In this document: positions 1 through 7,037 of the stretch, in pieces
Numbering within the stretch: the stretch's first letter is position 1
Layout of the letters: every line of letters begins with the position of its first letter
Assembly: GCA_905234005.1 (NCBI GenBank)
Contig: CAJOFW010000052.1
Span: forward strand, 1 to 10,405
DNA length: 10,405 nucleotides
Direction: 5' to 3'
Origin: an uncultured Oscillospiraceae bacterium
GTDB taxonomy: Bacteria > Bacillota > Clostridia > Oscillospirales > Oscillospiraceae
Program-made: the position numbers and the translations under genes
Notes under the pieces: generated by a model
What the model was told of the DNA's origin: nothing
The model's database searches: none
Seen by the model: only the letters and a program-made list of their open reading frames with translations

Positions 1-906
1 GAGAAGCCGGATCCGAAGGCGAAGCCGGGCTATGTCGTCCTGAAGACGCTGGCCGGCGGTCTGTGCCACTCCGACGTCTCCGCGCTGGACATCGAGTCCT
101 GGATGGGCAGCTTCAACGTACCGGTCATCATGGGTCACGAGGTCTGCGGCCGGATCGTCGAGATCGGCGAGGGCGTCGAGGGCTTTGAGGTCGGCGACGT
201 CGTGGCGGTCTGCCCGATGTACGCGAAGGACGGCACGACGCCCGGCTACACGAGAGACGGCGGCTACGGCACGATGACGACGGCCCCGGTCGAGCAGCTC
301 GTCAAGGTTCCGGCGGGTCTCGAGCCGTGGAAGGCCGCCGCTGCCACCGACGCGGGCGCGACCTCCTACCACGCCGTCTGCACGGTCGGCGGCGCGAAGG
401 CCGGCATGAAGGTCGGCATCATCGGCGTCGGCGGTCTCGGTCAGTTCGCCGTGCGCACGGCGGTCGTAAAGGGCTGCGAGGTCTACGTCGCCACGAGAAA
501 GCCGTCCGCGCAGGAGCTGGCGTACAGCCTCGGCGCGAAGGAGGTCAAGCCGAGCATCACCGACTTCGCCGACAAGAATCTGGACGTCATCATCGACTTC
601 GCCGGCGCGGGCAAGACCACGGCTGACGCGCTGAACACGGTCAAGCAGTACGGCAAGGTCGTCCTCGTCGGCATGGCGACGGACTCCTCCACGATCTACA
701 CCTACTCGATGATCTTCAAGGAGCTGACCTTCATGGGCTCGCAGGGCAGCACGACGAAGGATCTGCAGGAATGCATCGAGCTTCTGGCCAGCGGTCAGCT
801 CGATCCCGAGATCCACACCTGCAAGTTCGAGGAGATCGGCGAGGGCATCGAAAAGCTCCGCCGCGGCGAGATCAGCGGCCGCCTCGTCTGCGTGTACGAC
901 GACTGA
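1..906 (+). CDS. Zinc-type medium-chain alcohol dehydrogenase (5' end outside window)
   Basis: The frame is open from the first base, so the start lies upstream; 301 residues are visible and only roughly 15-20 N-terminal residues should be missing. It belongs to the medium-chain dehydrogenase/reductase family, NAD(P)-dependent oxidoreductases acting on alcohols or aldehydes in the cytoplasm. Visible marks: GGLCHSDV at residues 19-26 with the catalytic-zinc cysteine, GHE at 45-47, and the Rossmann dinucleotide motif GVGGLG at about 142-147. The loop that usually carries four structural-zinc cysteines has only one Cys (AVCPMY), so this member probably binds no structural zinc. The usual third catalytic-zinc ligand region reads TDAGATSYHAV, with Asp where classical ADHs have Cys; this pattern also occurs in 6-hydroxycyclohexene-carbonyl-CoA dehydrogenase-like members. 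The substrate cannot be told from sequence. The TGA stop lies inside the hairpin that follows. Confidence 0.9.
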   Translation, partial: EKPDPKAKPGYVVLKTLAGGLCHSDVSALDIESWMGSFNVPVIMGHEVCGRIVEIGEGVEGFEVGDVVAVCPMYAKDGTTPGYTRDGGYGTMTTAPVEQLVKVPAGLEPWKAAAATDAGATSYHAVCTVGGAKAGMKVGIIGVGGLGQFAVRTAVVKGCEVYVATRKPSAQELAYSLGAKEVKPSITDFADKNLDVIIDFAGAGKTTADALNTVKQYGKVVLVGMATDSSTIYTYSMIFKELTFMGSQGSTTKDLQECIELLASGQLDPEIHTCKFEEIGEGIEKLRRGEISGRLVCVYDD

Positions 907-933
907 TACTTTTTCTTGAAAGAAAAAGTATCA
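904..933. repeat. Perfect 13-bp inverted repeat at the dehydrogenase stop codon
   Basis: The arms at 904-916 (tgatactttttct) and 921-933 (agaaaaagtatca) are exact reverse complements around a tgaa loop. The TGA stop of the dehydrogenase forms the start of the 5' arm, so the hairpin is part of the 3' end of its mRNA. The stem is AT-rich and no T-run follows on the + strand (it continues caaaaagaac), so it is not a classical intrinsic terminator, though it may stabilise the 3' end or act as a weak bidirectional terminator. It resembles short palindromic elements that I believe are dispersed between genes in some Clostridia; that is recollection and was not checked. Confidence 0.6.
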
Positions 934-1049
934 AAAAGAACTTTGTATTCGCTTCGAAAAGACAGCGTTTCCAAGGCTTTGCGCCCGGTAACGAAACGAA
1001 GCATTTAATTGGAGACAACCAACCTTACAGAAAGCGGTGACAGGCGGTT

Positions 1050-2021
1050 ATGAACGAGACGGGCATTGACACGCGGCTGGTATACGGGTTTCTGGACGCC
1101 GGCAAGACGTCCTATATCCAGGACTGCATACAGAACGACTATTTTTACAAGTACGGCAAAACGCTGATCCTCTGCTTCGAGCAGGGCGAGGAGACATACG
1201 ACGAGGACGCTCTGGCCGCGAAAAACGCGGCGGTCGTGTACCACGACGGCGCGGAGGATATCGGCGCGTTCTGCCTGCGATGCATCGAATCCTACCGGCC
1301 GGATCGCGTCTACGTCGAGATGAACGCGATGACGGACGGTCTGCCCGAACGGTTTCCCGATTGTATGCGGGTGACATACGCGGTCACATGGATCGACTGG
1401 GCGACGCTGAAGCTGTATTATGTCAACTTCAGGCAGATGCTGAGCCGGATGATCGCCGCGTCGCAGCAGGTCATATTCCGGGACTGTCCGTCGAAGGAGC
1501 TGCTCGCGCCGTACAGCCAGGACTTTCGCCTGATGAATCAGCGCGCGTCCTATCTCCGGCGGGATCCGATGGGCTACCATGAGAAGGCGTTCGACCTGTT
1601 TTTGCCCTTTTCGCTGGACGACGGGGAGATCGCCGTCACCGAGGAGCGCTATCTGCCCCTGTGGCTTGACGCGTTCGACCATCCCGAGCACTACGAGGGA
1701 AAAACGCTCCGCTTTACCGCTCCTCTGGAGCTTCGGCGGGATGAGGATAACGGCCCGCTGTCCGCCGGCCGGGTCGTCATGATCTGCTGCATGGCCGATC
1801 TGCAATTCATGGCGTTCGAGCTGGAGGACGAAAGCGGCGGCAATGCCGATGACGCCAACGGCGGCCATATCGGCGGCGAGCACGGCGGCTGGGTCACGAT
1901 GGACGCGAAGGGCCGGGTGGGAACCGGCGCCTACGGGCGCAGAATTCTGAAGCTTCAGCCGATCGCCGTCCGCCCGTCACCCCCGCCGGCGGCGCTGATT
2001 CTAAGCAGCAGGCCGCGATAG
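1050..2021 (+). CDS. CobW/G3E-like P-loop protein fused to a DUF1980 (YcgQ)-type C-terminal domain
   Basis: This 323-residue protein starts with a Walker A loop, GFLDAGKT at residues 13-20, typical of COG0523/CobW G3E GTPases that handle metals. YVEMNAM at 88-94 sits where the family has its conserved Glu strand. The family's GCxCC metal motif is absent (only CLRC at about 75-78), and the NKxD guanine-specificity site appears to read VIFRDC (141-146), so GTP use is doubtful. The C-terminal part, with EGKTLRFTAPL near 214 and RVVMICCMADLQ at 241-252, matches the CC-AD signature of the DUF1980 domain of YcgQ-like proteins. A Gly/Asp/His-rich insert (262-280) may bind metal. ATG 1050 is the first start after an in-frame TGA at 1038; the ribosome site is weak. 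It stands alone before a terminator. Metal homeostasis is inferred; the domain reading is fairly sure, the function is not. Confidence 0.8.
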   Translation: MNETGIDTRLVYGFLDAGKTSYIQDCIQNDYFYKYGKTLILCFEQGEETYDEDALAAKNAAVVYHDGAEDIGAFCLRCIESYRPDRVYVEMNAMTDGLPERFPDCMRVTYAVTWIDWATLKLYYVNFRQMLSRMIAASQQVIFRDCPSKELLAPYSQDFRLMNQRASYLRRDPMGYHEKAFDLFLPFSLDDGEIAVTEERYLPLWLDAFDHPEHYEGKTLRFTAPLELRRDEDNGPLSAGRVVMICCMADLQFMAFELEDESGGNADDANGGHIGGEHGGWVTMDAKGRVGTGAYGRRILKLQPIAVRPSPPPAALILSSRPR

Positions 2022-2063
2022 TCGGGCGGTCTGCGTGTCTTCACCCCGCCGCAAAATACAGGT

Positions 2064-2105
2064 GCGCCCGGTGCGCGGATGCTCTCCGTGTACCGGGCGC
2101 TTTTT
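2064..2105 (+). terminator. Strong rho-independent terminator after the P-loop/DUF1980 gene
   Basis: gcgcccggt (2064-2072) pairs perfectly with accgggcgc (2092-2100). The inner segments gcgcgga and tccgtgt add seven more pairs using two G-T wobbles, leaving a tgctc loop, and TTTTT follows at 2101-2105. It lies 42 bp after the stop at 2021. On the opposite strand the hairpin is followed only by acctgtatttt, so it would end the converging peptide-precursor transcript poorly, if at all. Confidence 0.88.
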
Positions 2106-2144
2106 CGGTTTACGCGGTTTTCCGGGAAAAAAAGGGGGAGGGGA

Positions 2145-2444
2145 TCAGAAAAAGAGGTTCAGCAGGTTCACGACGGTTTGGCCCTGCTCGAGAGGAAGCG
2201 TCATGTTCGTGGACAACTGATCGGCGGTCAGGCCGTACTGCTTCATCATGCTTGCCGCGAGCGGATTGGTCAGGTAGCCCTTCATCGTCTCGTATTCCTC
2301 CTGCGTGAAAGTGATGTTCACATCGTTTTCGTTGATGGTATACGAATAGCCGCCGCTGACGCTGTCGAGGTCGTCGAGAGAAAGCTCCTTGGTGCCGAAA
2401 TTCTTCAGAGCCTCCTCGAGCTGCTCCGTGGTGAGTTTTTTCAT
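2145..2444 (-). CDS. Double-glycine leader peptide precursor (putative bacteriocin or secreted signal peptide)
   Basis: A 99-residue protein with a typical type II leader: charged N-terminus (MKKLTTEQLEEALKNFG), then LSLDDLDSVSGG ending at residues 31-32. C39-peptidase exporters such as the one encoded upstream cut after this Gly-Gly. The predicted mature peptide is residues 33-99, 67 residues, starting YSYTINEND and ending VVNLLNLFF. It is acidic, has no cysteine, and has a hydrophobic C-terminus; no lanthionine or sactionine ring is possible. The leader is too short for the Nif11 or nitrile-hydratase types common with NHLM exporters. The start is fixed by AAAGGAG eight bases upstream. It has its own promoter, 178 bp beyond the transporter operon on the same strand. 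I do not recognise the core family; antimicrobial versus signalling role is open. Confidence 0.85.
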   Translation of the reverse strand: MKKLTTEQLEEALKNFGTKELSLDDLDSVSGGYSYTINENDVNITFTQEEYETMKGYLTNPLAASMMKQYGLTADQLSTNMTLPLEQGQTVVNLLNLFF

Positions 2445-2452
2445 GGTACTGT

Positions 2453-2459
2453 CTCCTTT
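2453..2459 (-). promoter_or_regulatory. Consensus ribosome binding site of the peptide precursor
   Basis: AAAGGAG on the - strand lies eight bases before the ATG at 2444. It is near-consensus and fixes the start, suggesting high translation of the precursor. The short HlyD-like gene has the same heptamer at the same spacing. Confidence 0.8.
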
Positions 2460-2524
2460 ATGTTATCTGGATTCCGACTGGGAATTGGTCGATGTATGAA
2501 AGCACCGCAGCCGGTCTCGCCTGC

Positions 2525-2553
2525 ATTATACACGAAAAGACGCAACTTTGGAA
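2525..2553 (-). promoter_or_regulatory. Candidate sigma-A promoter of the peptide precursor
   Basis: On the - strand a perfect TATAAT -10 box lies at 2525-2530. Seventeen bases upstream is TTCCAA (2548-2553), a poor -35 (3 of 6). Transcription would start near 2518, giving a leader of about 75 nt before the ATG. A weak -35 with a perfect -10 fits an activator-dependent or extended -10-like promoter, but no regulator gene is seen in the window. Confidence 0.55.
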
Positions 2554-2558
2554 GAAAA

Positions 2559-2586
2559 AACCGTTGAGTTACAAAATTTAACAGTT
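2559..2586 (-). terminator. Possible weak terminator of the transporter operon
   Basis: On the - strand, AACTGTT (2586-2580) can pair with AACGGTT (2565-2559) through six standard pairs and one G-T wobble, and ttttc follows. The stem is short and AT-rich and lies just upstream of the precursor promoter, 37 bp past the second transporter's stop. It could separate transporter and precursor transcripts, or allow partial read-through. Confidence 0.3.
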
Positions 2587-2622
2587 TCTTCAATTACGCC
2601 GCCCGTTACGCTTTCACCGTGG

Positions 2623-4812
2623 TCACGCCGTCGTCTCCACACGCTGGCGCTCCACCAGCTCGGCAAAGAAGCCGCCCTTTTCGATCAGCTCGTCATAGGT
2701 TCCGTCCTCGATGATCCCGCCGCCGTCGAGCACGACGATGCGGTCGCAGTGCCGGATCGTGCTCAGGCGATGGGCGATGACGACGCGTGTGCAGCCCATG
2801 CCGTCCAGCGCCTCGGATACCTGCTTCTGCGTCCGGTTGTCGAGGGCGGAGGTGGCCTCGTCGAACAGCAGAAGCTTCGGCTTCGGCGCGACGGCGCGGG
2901 CGATCATCAGCCGCTGCTTCTGTCCGCCGGATATGCCGCCCTGTCCCTCGGAGATCACCGTGTACATGCCCATGGGCATGGCGCGGATGTCGTCCGCGAT
3001 GCCGGCGGTCTCGGCGGCGGCCCAGGCGTCGTCCACCGTCAGCTCCGGCGCGGTGATTACGATGTTCGAGTAGATATCGCCCTGAAACAGCCCGCCGTCC
3101 TGCGTCACGGCGCCGATGTGCCGGCGCAGGGAGCCCGGGTCGAGCGAGCCGATATCCCGTCCGTCGTAGTAGATTGCGCCGGTCTCCGGCGTCTCAAAGC
3201 CGAGCAGCAGCCGCATGAGCGTGGATTTCCCGCAGCCAGTCCGGCCCACGACGGCGACGTATTCGCCGGGCCGGATCCTGAGCGAAAGGTCACGCAGAAT
3301 ATAGGGCGCGTCCGGGCTGTAGCGGAAGGAGACGTGATCAAGCTCCACCTCGCCGGATATGCCCGTGACGACCTCCCGCCGCTCCGAGGTCTCCGGGACC
3401 GTCTCGAGAAACGGCTCCGCCATCTCGAGGATGGGCCGTATCTGCGCGGCGGAGCGGGCAATGCCGGTCAGGGCGGTGAACGCCCCCATCAGCGACCCGT
3501 AGGCCGCCGAGAACGCGAAGTACGAGGACGGAGCGACGCCGGTTCGCACAGCGAGGCAGTAGAGGATGATCGTGGAAACGAGGCCGATGCCGGTGGAGAT
3601 TACGCCGCTGAGCTTCAGGAACGTGGGCGGGTTGTATTGCAGCTCCGCCCCCTGCGCGTACACGTTCAGCCAGCGGGCGAAGATACGCTTCTCCGCGCCG
3701 GCGAGCTTGATCTTCTGCAAACCGGTGATCATGGCGTAGCTCATGCCGGACTCCCTGGCGGCCTGCTCCATGCGCCGCCGGGTGATGCCGACCTGCGCCA
3801 TCGTGGTCACGACGGAGAACGCCGTCGTCACGGCGATGATGAGCAGGGAGGGGATGACGAGTGACGGCGCAAAGCGGAATATCTGCGTGATGTACAGCAG
3901 CGACCCGAGGCTTGTGAGACCCGTGGACAGCACCATGCTCTGCATGAGCTGGCAGAGCGAATTCACCGCCATGGAACGGCTTTTCAGCTCGCCGGGGCTG
4001 TATGTACGGAAAAAACGCGCCGGCAGAGAAATCAGCCGCATCATCATGGCGGACTCCACGCCGAGGGACGTCTTGAGCGACAGGCGCTGCGTCAGAAGCC
4101 CGTTGACCGAGGTGAGGAGTCTGGAGGTCAGCGATACGCAGAGGATGCAGATCGCGGCGCCGGCGAGGGCGTTTGTCCGGCCGCTCTCGAGCACCGGCCC
4201 GGTCAGCGCTGCCGTGATCTGCGGTATCAGAAGACCCGTGAGGGAGATCATAAGCGTCGACAGTACGATCACCGCGATATCGCCGACGCTGACGCAGCGC
4301 TTCATGTACAGCAGCAGGTCAGGGATGCCGAGCTTTCGCATGGGAAGCGGCCGATAGAAGCAGATCGCGTCCGTTTCGAGAAGCCGGGCGGTTTTCGCGT
4401 TCAGCCGGACGTGTTGTCCTGTCTTCGGGTCGGTGTAGCGGTAGCCGCGCAATGCGCCGGGCAGCAGCGCGACAGGCGTTCCGCCGTCCCTCAGAAATCC
4501 GAGGAGCGGGCCGCAGGCGTCGGCGTACCATTTCTCCTTCAGCTCCACGTCACGCCGCATAAGCCCGTGGTGGCGCAGGATGTAATCCATCTGCTCCCCG
4601 GGGGTTCCGACGCTGTCCGGCACATCCACGGGCTTCAGATGGCAGTATTTGAGTATCTCGTCGACCGCGTGCCTTGTGACGATGCGTTCATCGCCGAGCC
4701 GCTCCGCCGTTCGCTGTCCGAGTACGACGCCCGCGACGCGCTCGAAGGCGTCCTCCAGCGCCTGCCGGTCGGCCTTGCGTCGTTCCTCTATCTGATTTGC
4801 AAACCAACTCAT
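2623..4812 (-). CDS. NHLM-type peptide export ABC transporter, ATP-binding/permease subunit (TIGR03797-like)
   Basis: A 729-residue half-transporter. The N-terminal region (about 1-155) is not a peptidase but carries the pattern known from the second NHLM bacteriocin transporter: GLMRRDVELKEKWY (83-96), GPLLGFL, PVALLP, GYRYTDPKTG and a closing FYRPLP (152-157). Membrane segments fill about 170-455. The nucleotide-binding domain has Walker A GRTGCGKST (523-531), Q-loop Q571, signature ISGGQKQR (627-634), Walker B LLLFDE (647-652) and H681, all intact, so ATP hydrolysis is expected. It probably forms a heterodimer or works in series with the C39 transporter encoded 40 bp upstream. The start ATG 4812 has GGGG nine bases upstream. 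Family members often exceed 900 residues, so this one is short, mainly in the N-terminal region. The substrate is presumably the double-glycine peptide encoded next. Confidence 0.9.
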   Translation of the reverse strand: MSWFANQIEERRKADRQALEDAFERVAGVVLGQRTAERLGDERIVTRHAVDEILKYCHLKPVDVPDSVGTPGEQMDYILRHHGLMRRDVELKEKWYADACGPLLGFLRDGGTPVALLPGALRGYRYTDPKTGQHVRLNAKTARLLETDAICFYRPLPMRKLGIPDLLLYMKRCVSVGDIAVIVLSTLMISLTGLLIPQITAALTGPVLESGRTNALAGAAICILCVSLTSRLLTSVNGLLTQRLSLKTSLGVESAMMMRLISLPARFFRTYSPGELKSRSMAVNSLCQLMQSMVLSTGLTSLGSLLYITQIFRFAPSLVIPSLLIIAVTTAFSVVTTMAQVGITRRRMEQAARESGMSYAMITGLQKIKLAGAEKRIFARWLNVYAQGAELQYNPPTFLKLSGVISTGIGLVSTIILYCLAVRTGVAPSSYFAFSAAYGSLMGAFTALTGIARSAAQIRPILEMAEPFLETVPETSERREVVTGISGEVELDHVSFRYSPDAPYILRDLSLRIRPGEYVAVVGRTGCGKSTLMRLLLGFETPETGAIYYDGRDIGSLDPGSLRRHIGAVTQDGGLFQGDIYSNIVITAPELTVDDAWAAAETAGIADDIRAMPMGMYTVISEGQGGISGGQKQRLMIARAVAPKPKLLLFDEATSALDNRTQKQVSEALDGMGCTRVVIAHRLSTIRHCDRIVVLDGGGIIEDGTYDELIEKGGFFAELVERQRVETTA

Positions 4813-4852
4813 CGCTTCATCCCCGGTGTGTCCTTAATAACAGAAAGAGGCT

Positions 4853-7033
4853 TCATTCGTTCGCCACGAGCGCGGCGTACACGCCGTTTTGCTTCATCAG
4901 CTCGTCATGTGTGCCGCGTTCCGCGATCTCGCCGTGGTCGAGCACGATGATCTCGTCGCAGTCGCGTACGGTGGACAGGCGGTGGGCGATGACGATGCAG
5001 GTGATGCCGCGATCCCGAATCGACCGCACCACGTCGTATTCGGTTTTCGCGTCCAGAGCGCTGGTGGCCTCGTCCAGAATGATGATCGTCGGATCCTGCG
5101 CAAGTACGCGGGCGATCTCGAGCCGCTGCCGCTGGCCGCCGCTGAGGTTGCGGCCGCCGCTTGCCAGCCTGTGCCGATAGCCGCCCGGCAGATGCATGAT
5201 GTCGTCGTGGATCTGCGCGTCCCGGGCGGCCAGAATCATCTCGAAATCCTGAATCGAGTCGTCCCACATTTTGATGTTGTTCGCCACGGTGTCCCCGAAC
5301 AGGGTGATCTCCTGATCCACCACGGCCAGCGAGCCGGTGATGACGTCCCGCGGATACGCGCCGCGGGGTTTGCCGTCGAACAGGATCTCGCCGCTCCACG
5401 GCCGGTAAAGCCCGGAGATAAGCCCCGTGACGGTGCTCTTGCCGCAGCCCGACGCGCCGACGATGGCGACCCGGTCGCCGGTCTTCATCGTAAGGGAGAA
5501 GTCCCGAATGAGCGGCTCCTCGAGCTTTGAGTAGCCGAAGGTGACGTCCCTCAGCTCGACATTGCCCCGGAGCTTCGCAAGCTCCCCGTCCGCCGCGTCC
5601 GCGTTTTCGGCGACAGCCGGGTCGTCGGGGTATTCCATCACGTCCTCCACGCGCTCCATCTGGGTGCGCATCTCCTGAATGACCTGACCGGCGCTGATCA
5701 GCGTCATGGCGGGGGTCATGAACGCGCCGAGAAAGCCCTGAAACATCAGCACCGCGCCGAGTGTGAACCGCTGCTCCATCGTCAGCCATACGCCCTGTAT
5801 GAGGACGGCGTAATTGGCAAGCTCGGCGAAAAAGGCGGGAATCATGCCCCAGTACCGGTTCGTTTTCGCGAGCATGACGTTCTGCGTGTTGACGGACGCC
5901 TGATACCCGGCCCACTTTCGGAAGAAGCCGTCCTCCGCGCCGCTGGCCTTGATCGTCTCGATCATCGCGATCCCGGCGACGGTAGTCGACTCAAGCTTGC
6001 CGGCGTCCCGCAGCTGGACGCGGGCAACGTCGATGCGTTTTTCGGAGATCAGCCGCGATACGAGGATATTCAGCACCAGCGCGCCGACGCCGATGAGCGT
6101 CATACCGGGACTCTGCCGGAGCATCAGCACGAGGTAAAACACCATCATCACGCTGTTCAGCAGCACCGGCGCGAAGGTATTGACAAGCGTCCCGGCGATG
6201 GAGGCGTTCAGGCCCAGCCGCTGCTGGATGTCGCCGGCCATACGCTGGGTGAAGAATTCCTTCGGCAGCCGCAGCACCTTCCACATATACCCCGCGCTGC
6301 CGATGGCCGCCATTTTCCCGTTGATGCGCAGAGAATAGATCGTCTGCGCCCACGCAACCACGAGCTGGACGGCGGCGAGCAGCAGCAGCACGCTGATGAA
6401 CGGATACAGCCATTCCCGGTTCAGGCCGGTCAGCAGCCGATCCATGAATATGCGTGAGGTCACGGAATTTGCGATGCCGAACAGATAGGAGATGGCCGTC
6501 GTGATCATCACAAAGGCCGCCGCCGCGCCCGCGCCGATCAGCCGCTTTCTCGCGAAGGCAAGCGTGCTCTTCGGTCTGCCGCCGGGGCTGAACGCCGCCG
6601 ACGGAACCGGTACAATCACGATGCCGGTGAAGGAAGCATCAAACTCCTCCCACGTCACCCGTACCCTGCCGCGGGCGGGGTCGTTTATAAAGGCGTGTCT
6701 GCCCCGGAAGCCGTTCAGTACCACGAAGTGGTTCATATTCCAGTGGATGATGCAGGGAAACTGGCCGCTGTCACGCAGCGATTCGGGCGTTTTGCGGTAG
6801 GCTTTGACATCGAAGCCGTAGCTCTCGGCCGCCCGGTAGATGTTTTTCGCCTTGGAGCCGTCCCGGGATACGCCGCAGTCGGAACGCACCTGCTCGAGCG
6901 GCACCCATTTGCCGTAGTAGGCCATGACCATGGCGAGAGCCGCCGCGCCGCATTCCAGCGCCTCGAGCTGCATGATCACAGGCACCCTGGCGACGCCTCT
7001 TGTACGCGTGGGATTGATCCTTTTGCCGGGCAT
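4853..7033 (-). CDS. NHLM-type C39 peptidase-containing ABC transporter (leader-cleaving exporter, TIGR03796-like)
   Basis: A 726-residue peptidase-containing transporter that removes double-glycine leaders at the inner membrane face and exports the peptide. The C39 domain (about 14-145) has its full catalytic set: Q22 and C28 in QLEALECGAAALAM, H102 in NMNHFVVLNG, and D118 in INDPARG. Membrane segments span about 165-440. The ATPase domain has Walker A GASGCGKST (526-534), signature LSGGQRQR (630-637), Walker B IIILDE (650-655) and H684. All key residues are present, so both cleavage and transport should work. It starts four bases after the HlyD-like stop, with AGGTGA overlapping that stop, pointing to translational coupling. 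The second ABC subunit follows after 40 bp. The precursor with LDDLDSVSGG in the same locus is the natural substrate. Confidence 0.93.
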   Translation of the reverse strand: MPGKRINPTRTRGVARVPVIMQLEALECGAAALAMVMAYYGKWVPLEQVRSDCGVSRDGSKAKNIYRAAESYGFDVKAYRKTPESLRDSGQFPCIIHWNMNHFVVLNGFRGRHAFINDPARGRVRVTWEEFDASFTGIVIVPVPSAAFSPGGRPKSTLAFARKRLIGAGAAAAFVMITTAISYLFGIANSVTSRIFMDRLLTGLNREWLYPFISVLLLLAAVQLVVAWAQTIYSLRINGKMAAIGSAGYMWKVLRLPKEFFTQRMAGDIQQRLGLNASIAGTLVNTFAPVLLNSVMMVFYLVLMLRQSPGMTLIGVGALVLNILVSRLISEKRIDVARVQLRDAGKLESTTVAGIAMIETIKASGAEDGFFRKWAGYQASVNTQNVMLAKTNRYWGMIPAFFAELANYAVLIQGVWLTMEQRFTLGAVLMFQGFLGAFMTPAMTLISAGQVIQEMRTQMERVEDVMEYPDDPAVAENADAADGELAKLRGNVELRDVTFGYSKLEEPLIRDFSLTMKTGDRVAIVGASGCGKSTVTGLISGLYRPWSGEILFDGKPRGAYPRDVITGSLAVVDQEITLFGDTVANNIKMWDDSIQDFEMILAARDAQIHDDIMHLPGGYRHRLASGGRNLSGGQRQRLEIARVLAQDPTIIILDEATSALDAKTEYDVVRSIRDRGITCIVIAHRLSTVRDCDEIIVLDHGEIAERGTHDELMKQNGVYAALVANE

Positions 7034-7037
7034 GACG

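Noticed and set aside
990..1049. Promoter for the P-loop/DUF1980 gene
   Set aside because: TTTAAT near 1003 has only a poor -35 match at 19-base spacing, so I did not call it.
1005..1883. A 292-residue - strand frame opposite the P-loop/DUF1980 gene
   Set aside because: No recognisable motif; the + strand product has a Walker A loop and the CC-AD signature.
2127..2140. Poly-A/poly-G run as a - strand terminator after the precursor
   Set aside because: The seven T's on the - strand are not preceded by a hairpin, so intrinsic termination cannot be supported.
2145..2444. Lanthipeptide or sactipeptide precursor
   Set aside because: The predicted core has no cysteine, and no modification enzyme is encoded in the window.
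2079..2567. A 162-residue + strand open frame over the peptide precursor
   Set aside because: It begins inside the terminator stem and has no ribosome binding site; the - strand precursor has a promoter, AAAGGAG and a double-glycine leader.
2548..3864. A 438-residue + strand open frame opposite the second ABC transporter
   Set aside because: Composition is biased (Arg, Gly, His, Asp) and no motif is visible; the opposite strand has complete Walker A, signature and Walker B motifs.
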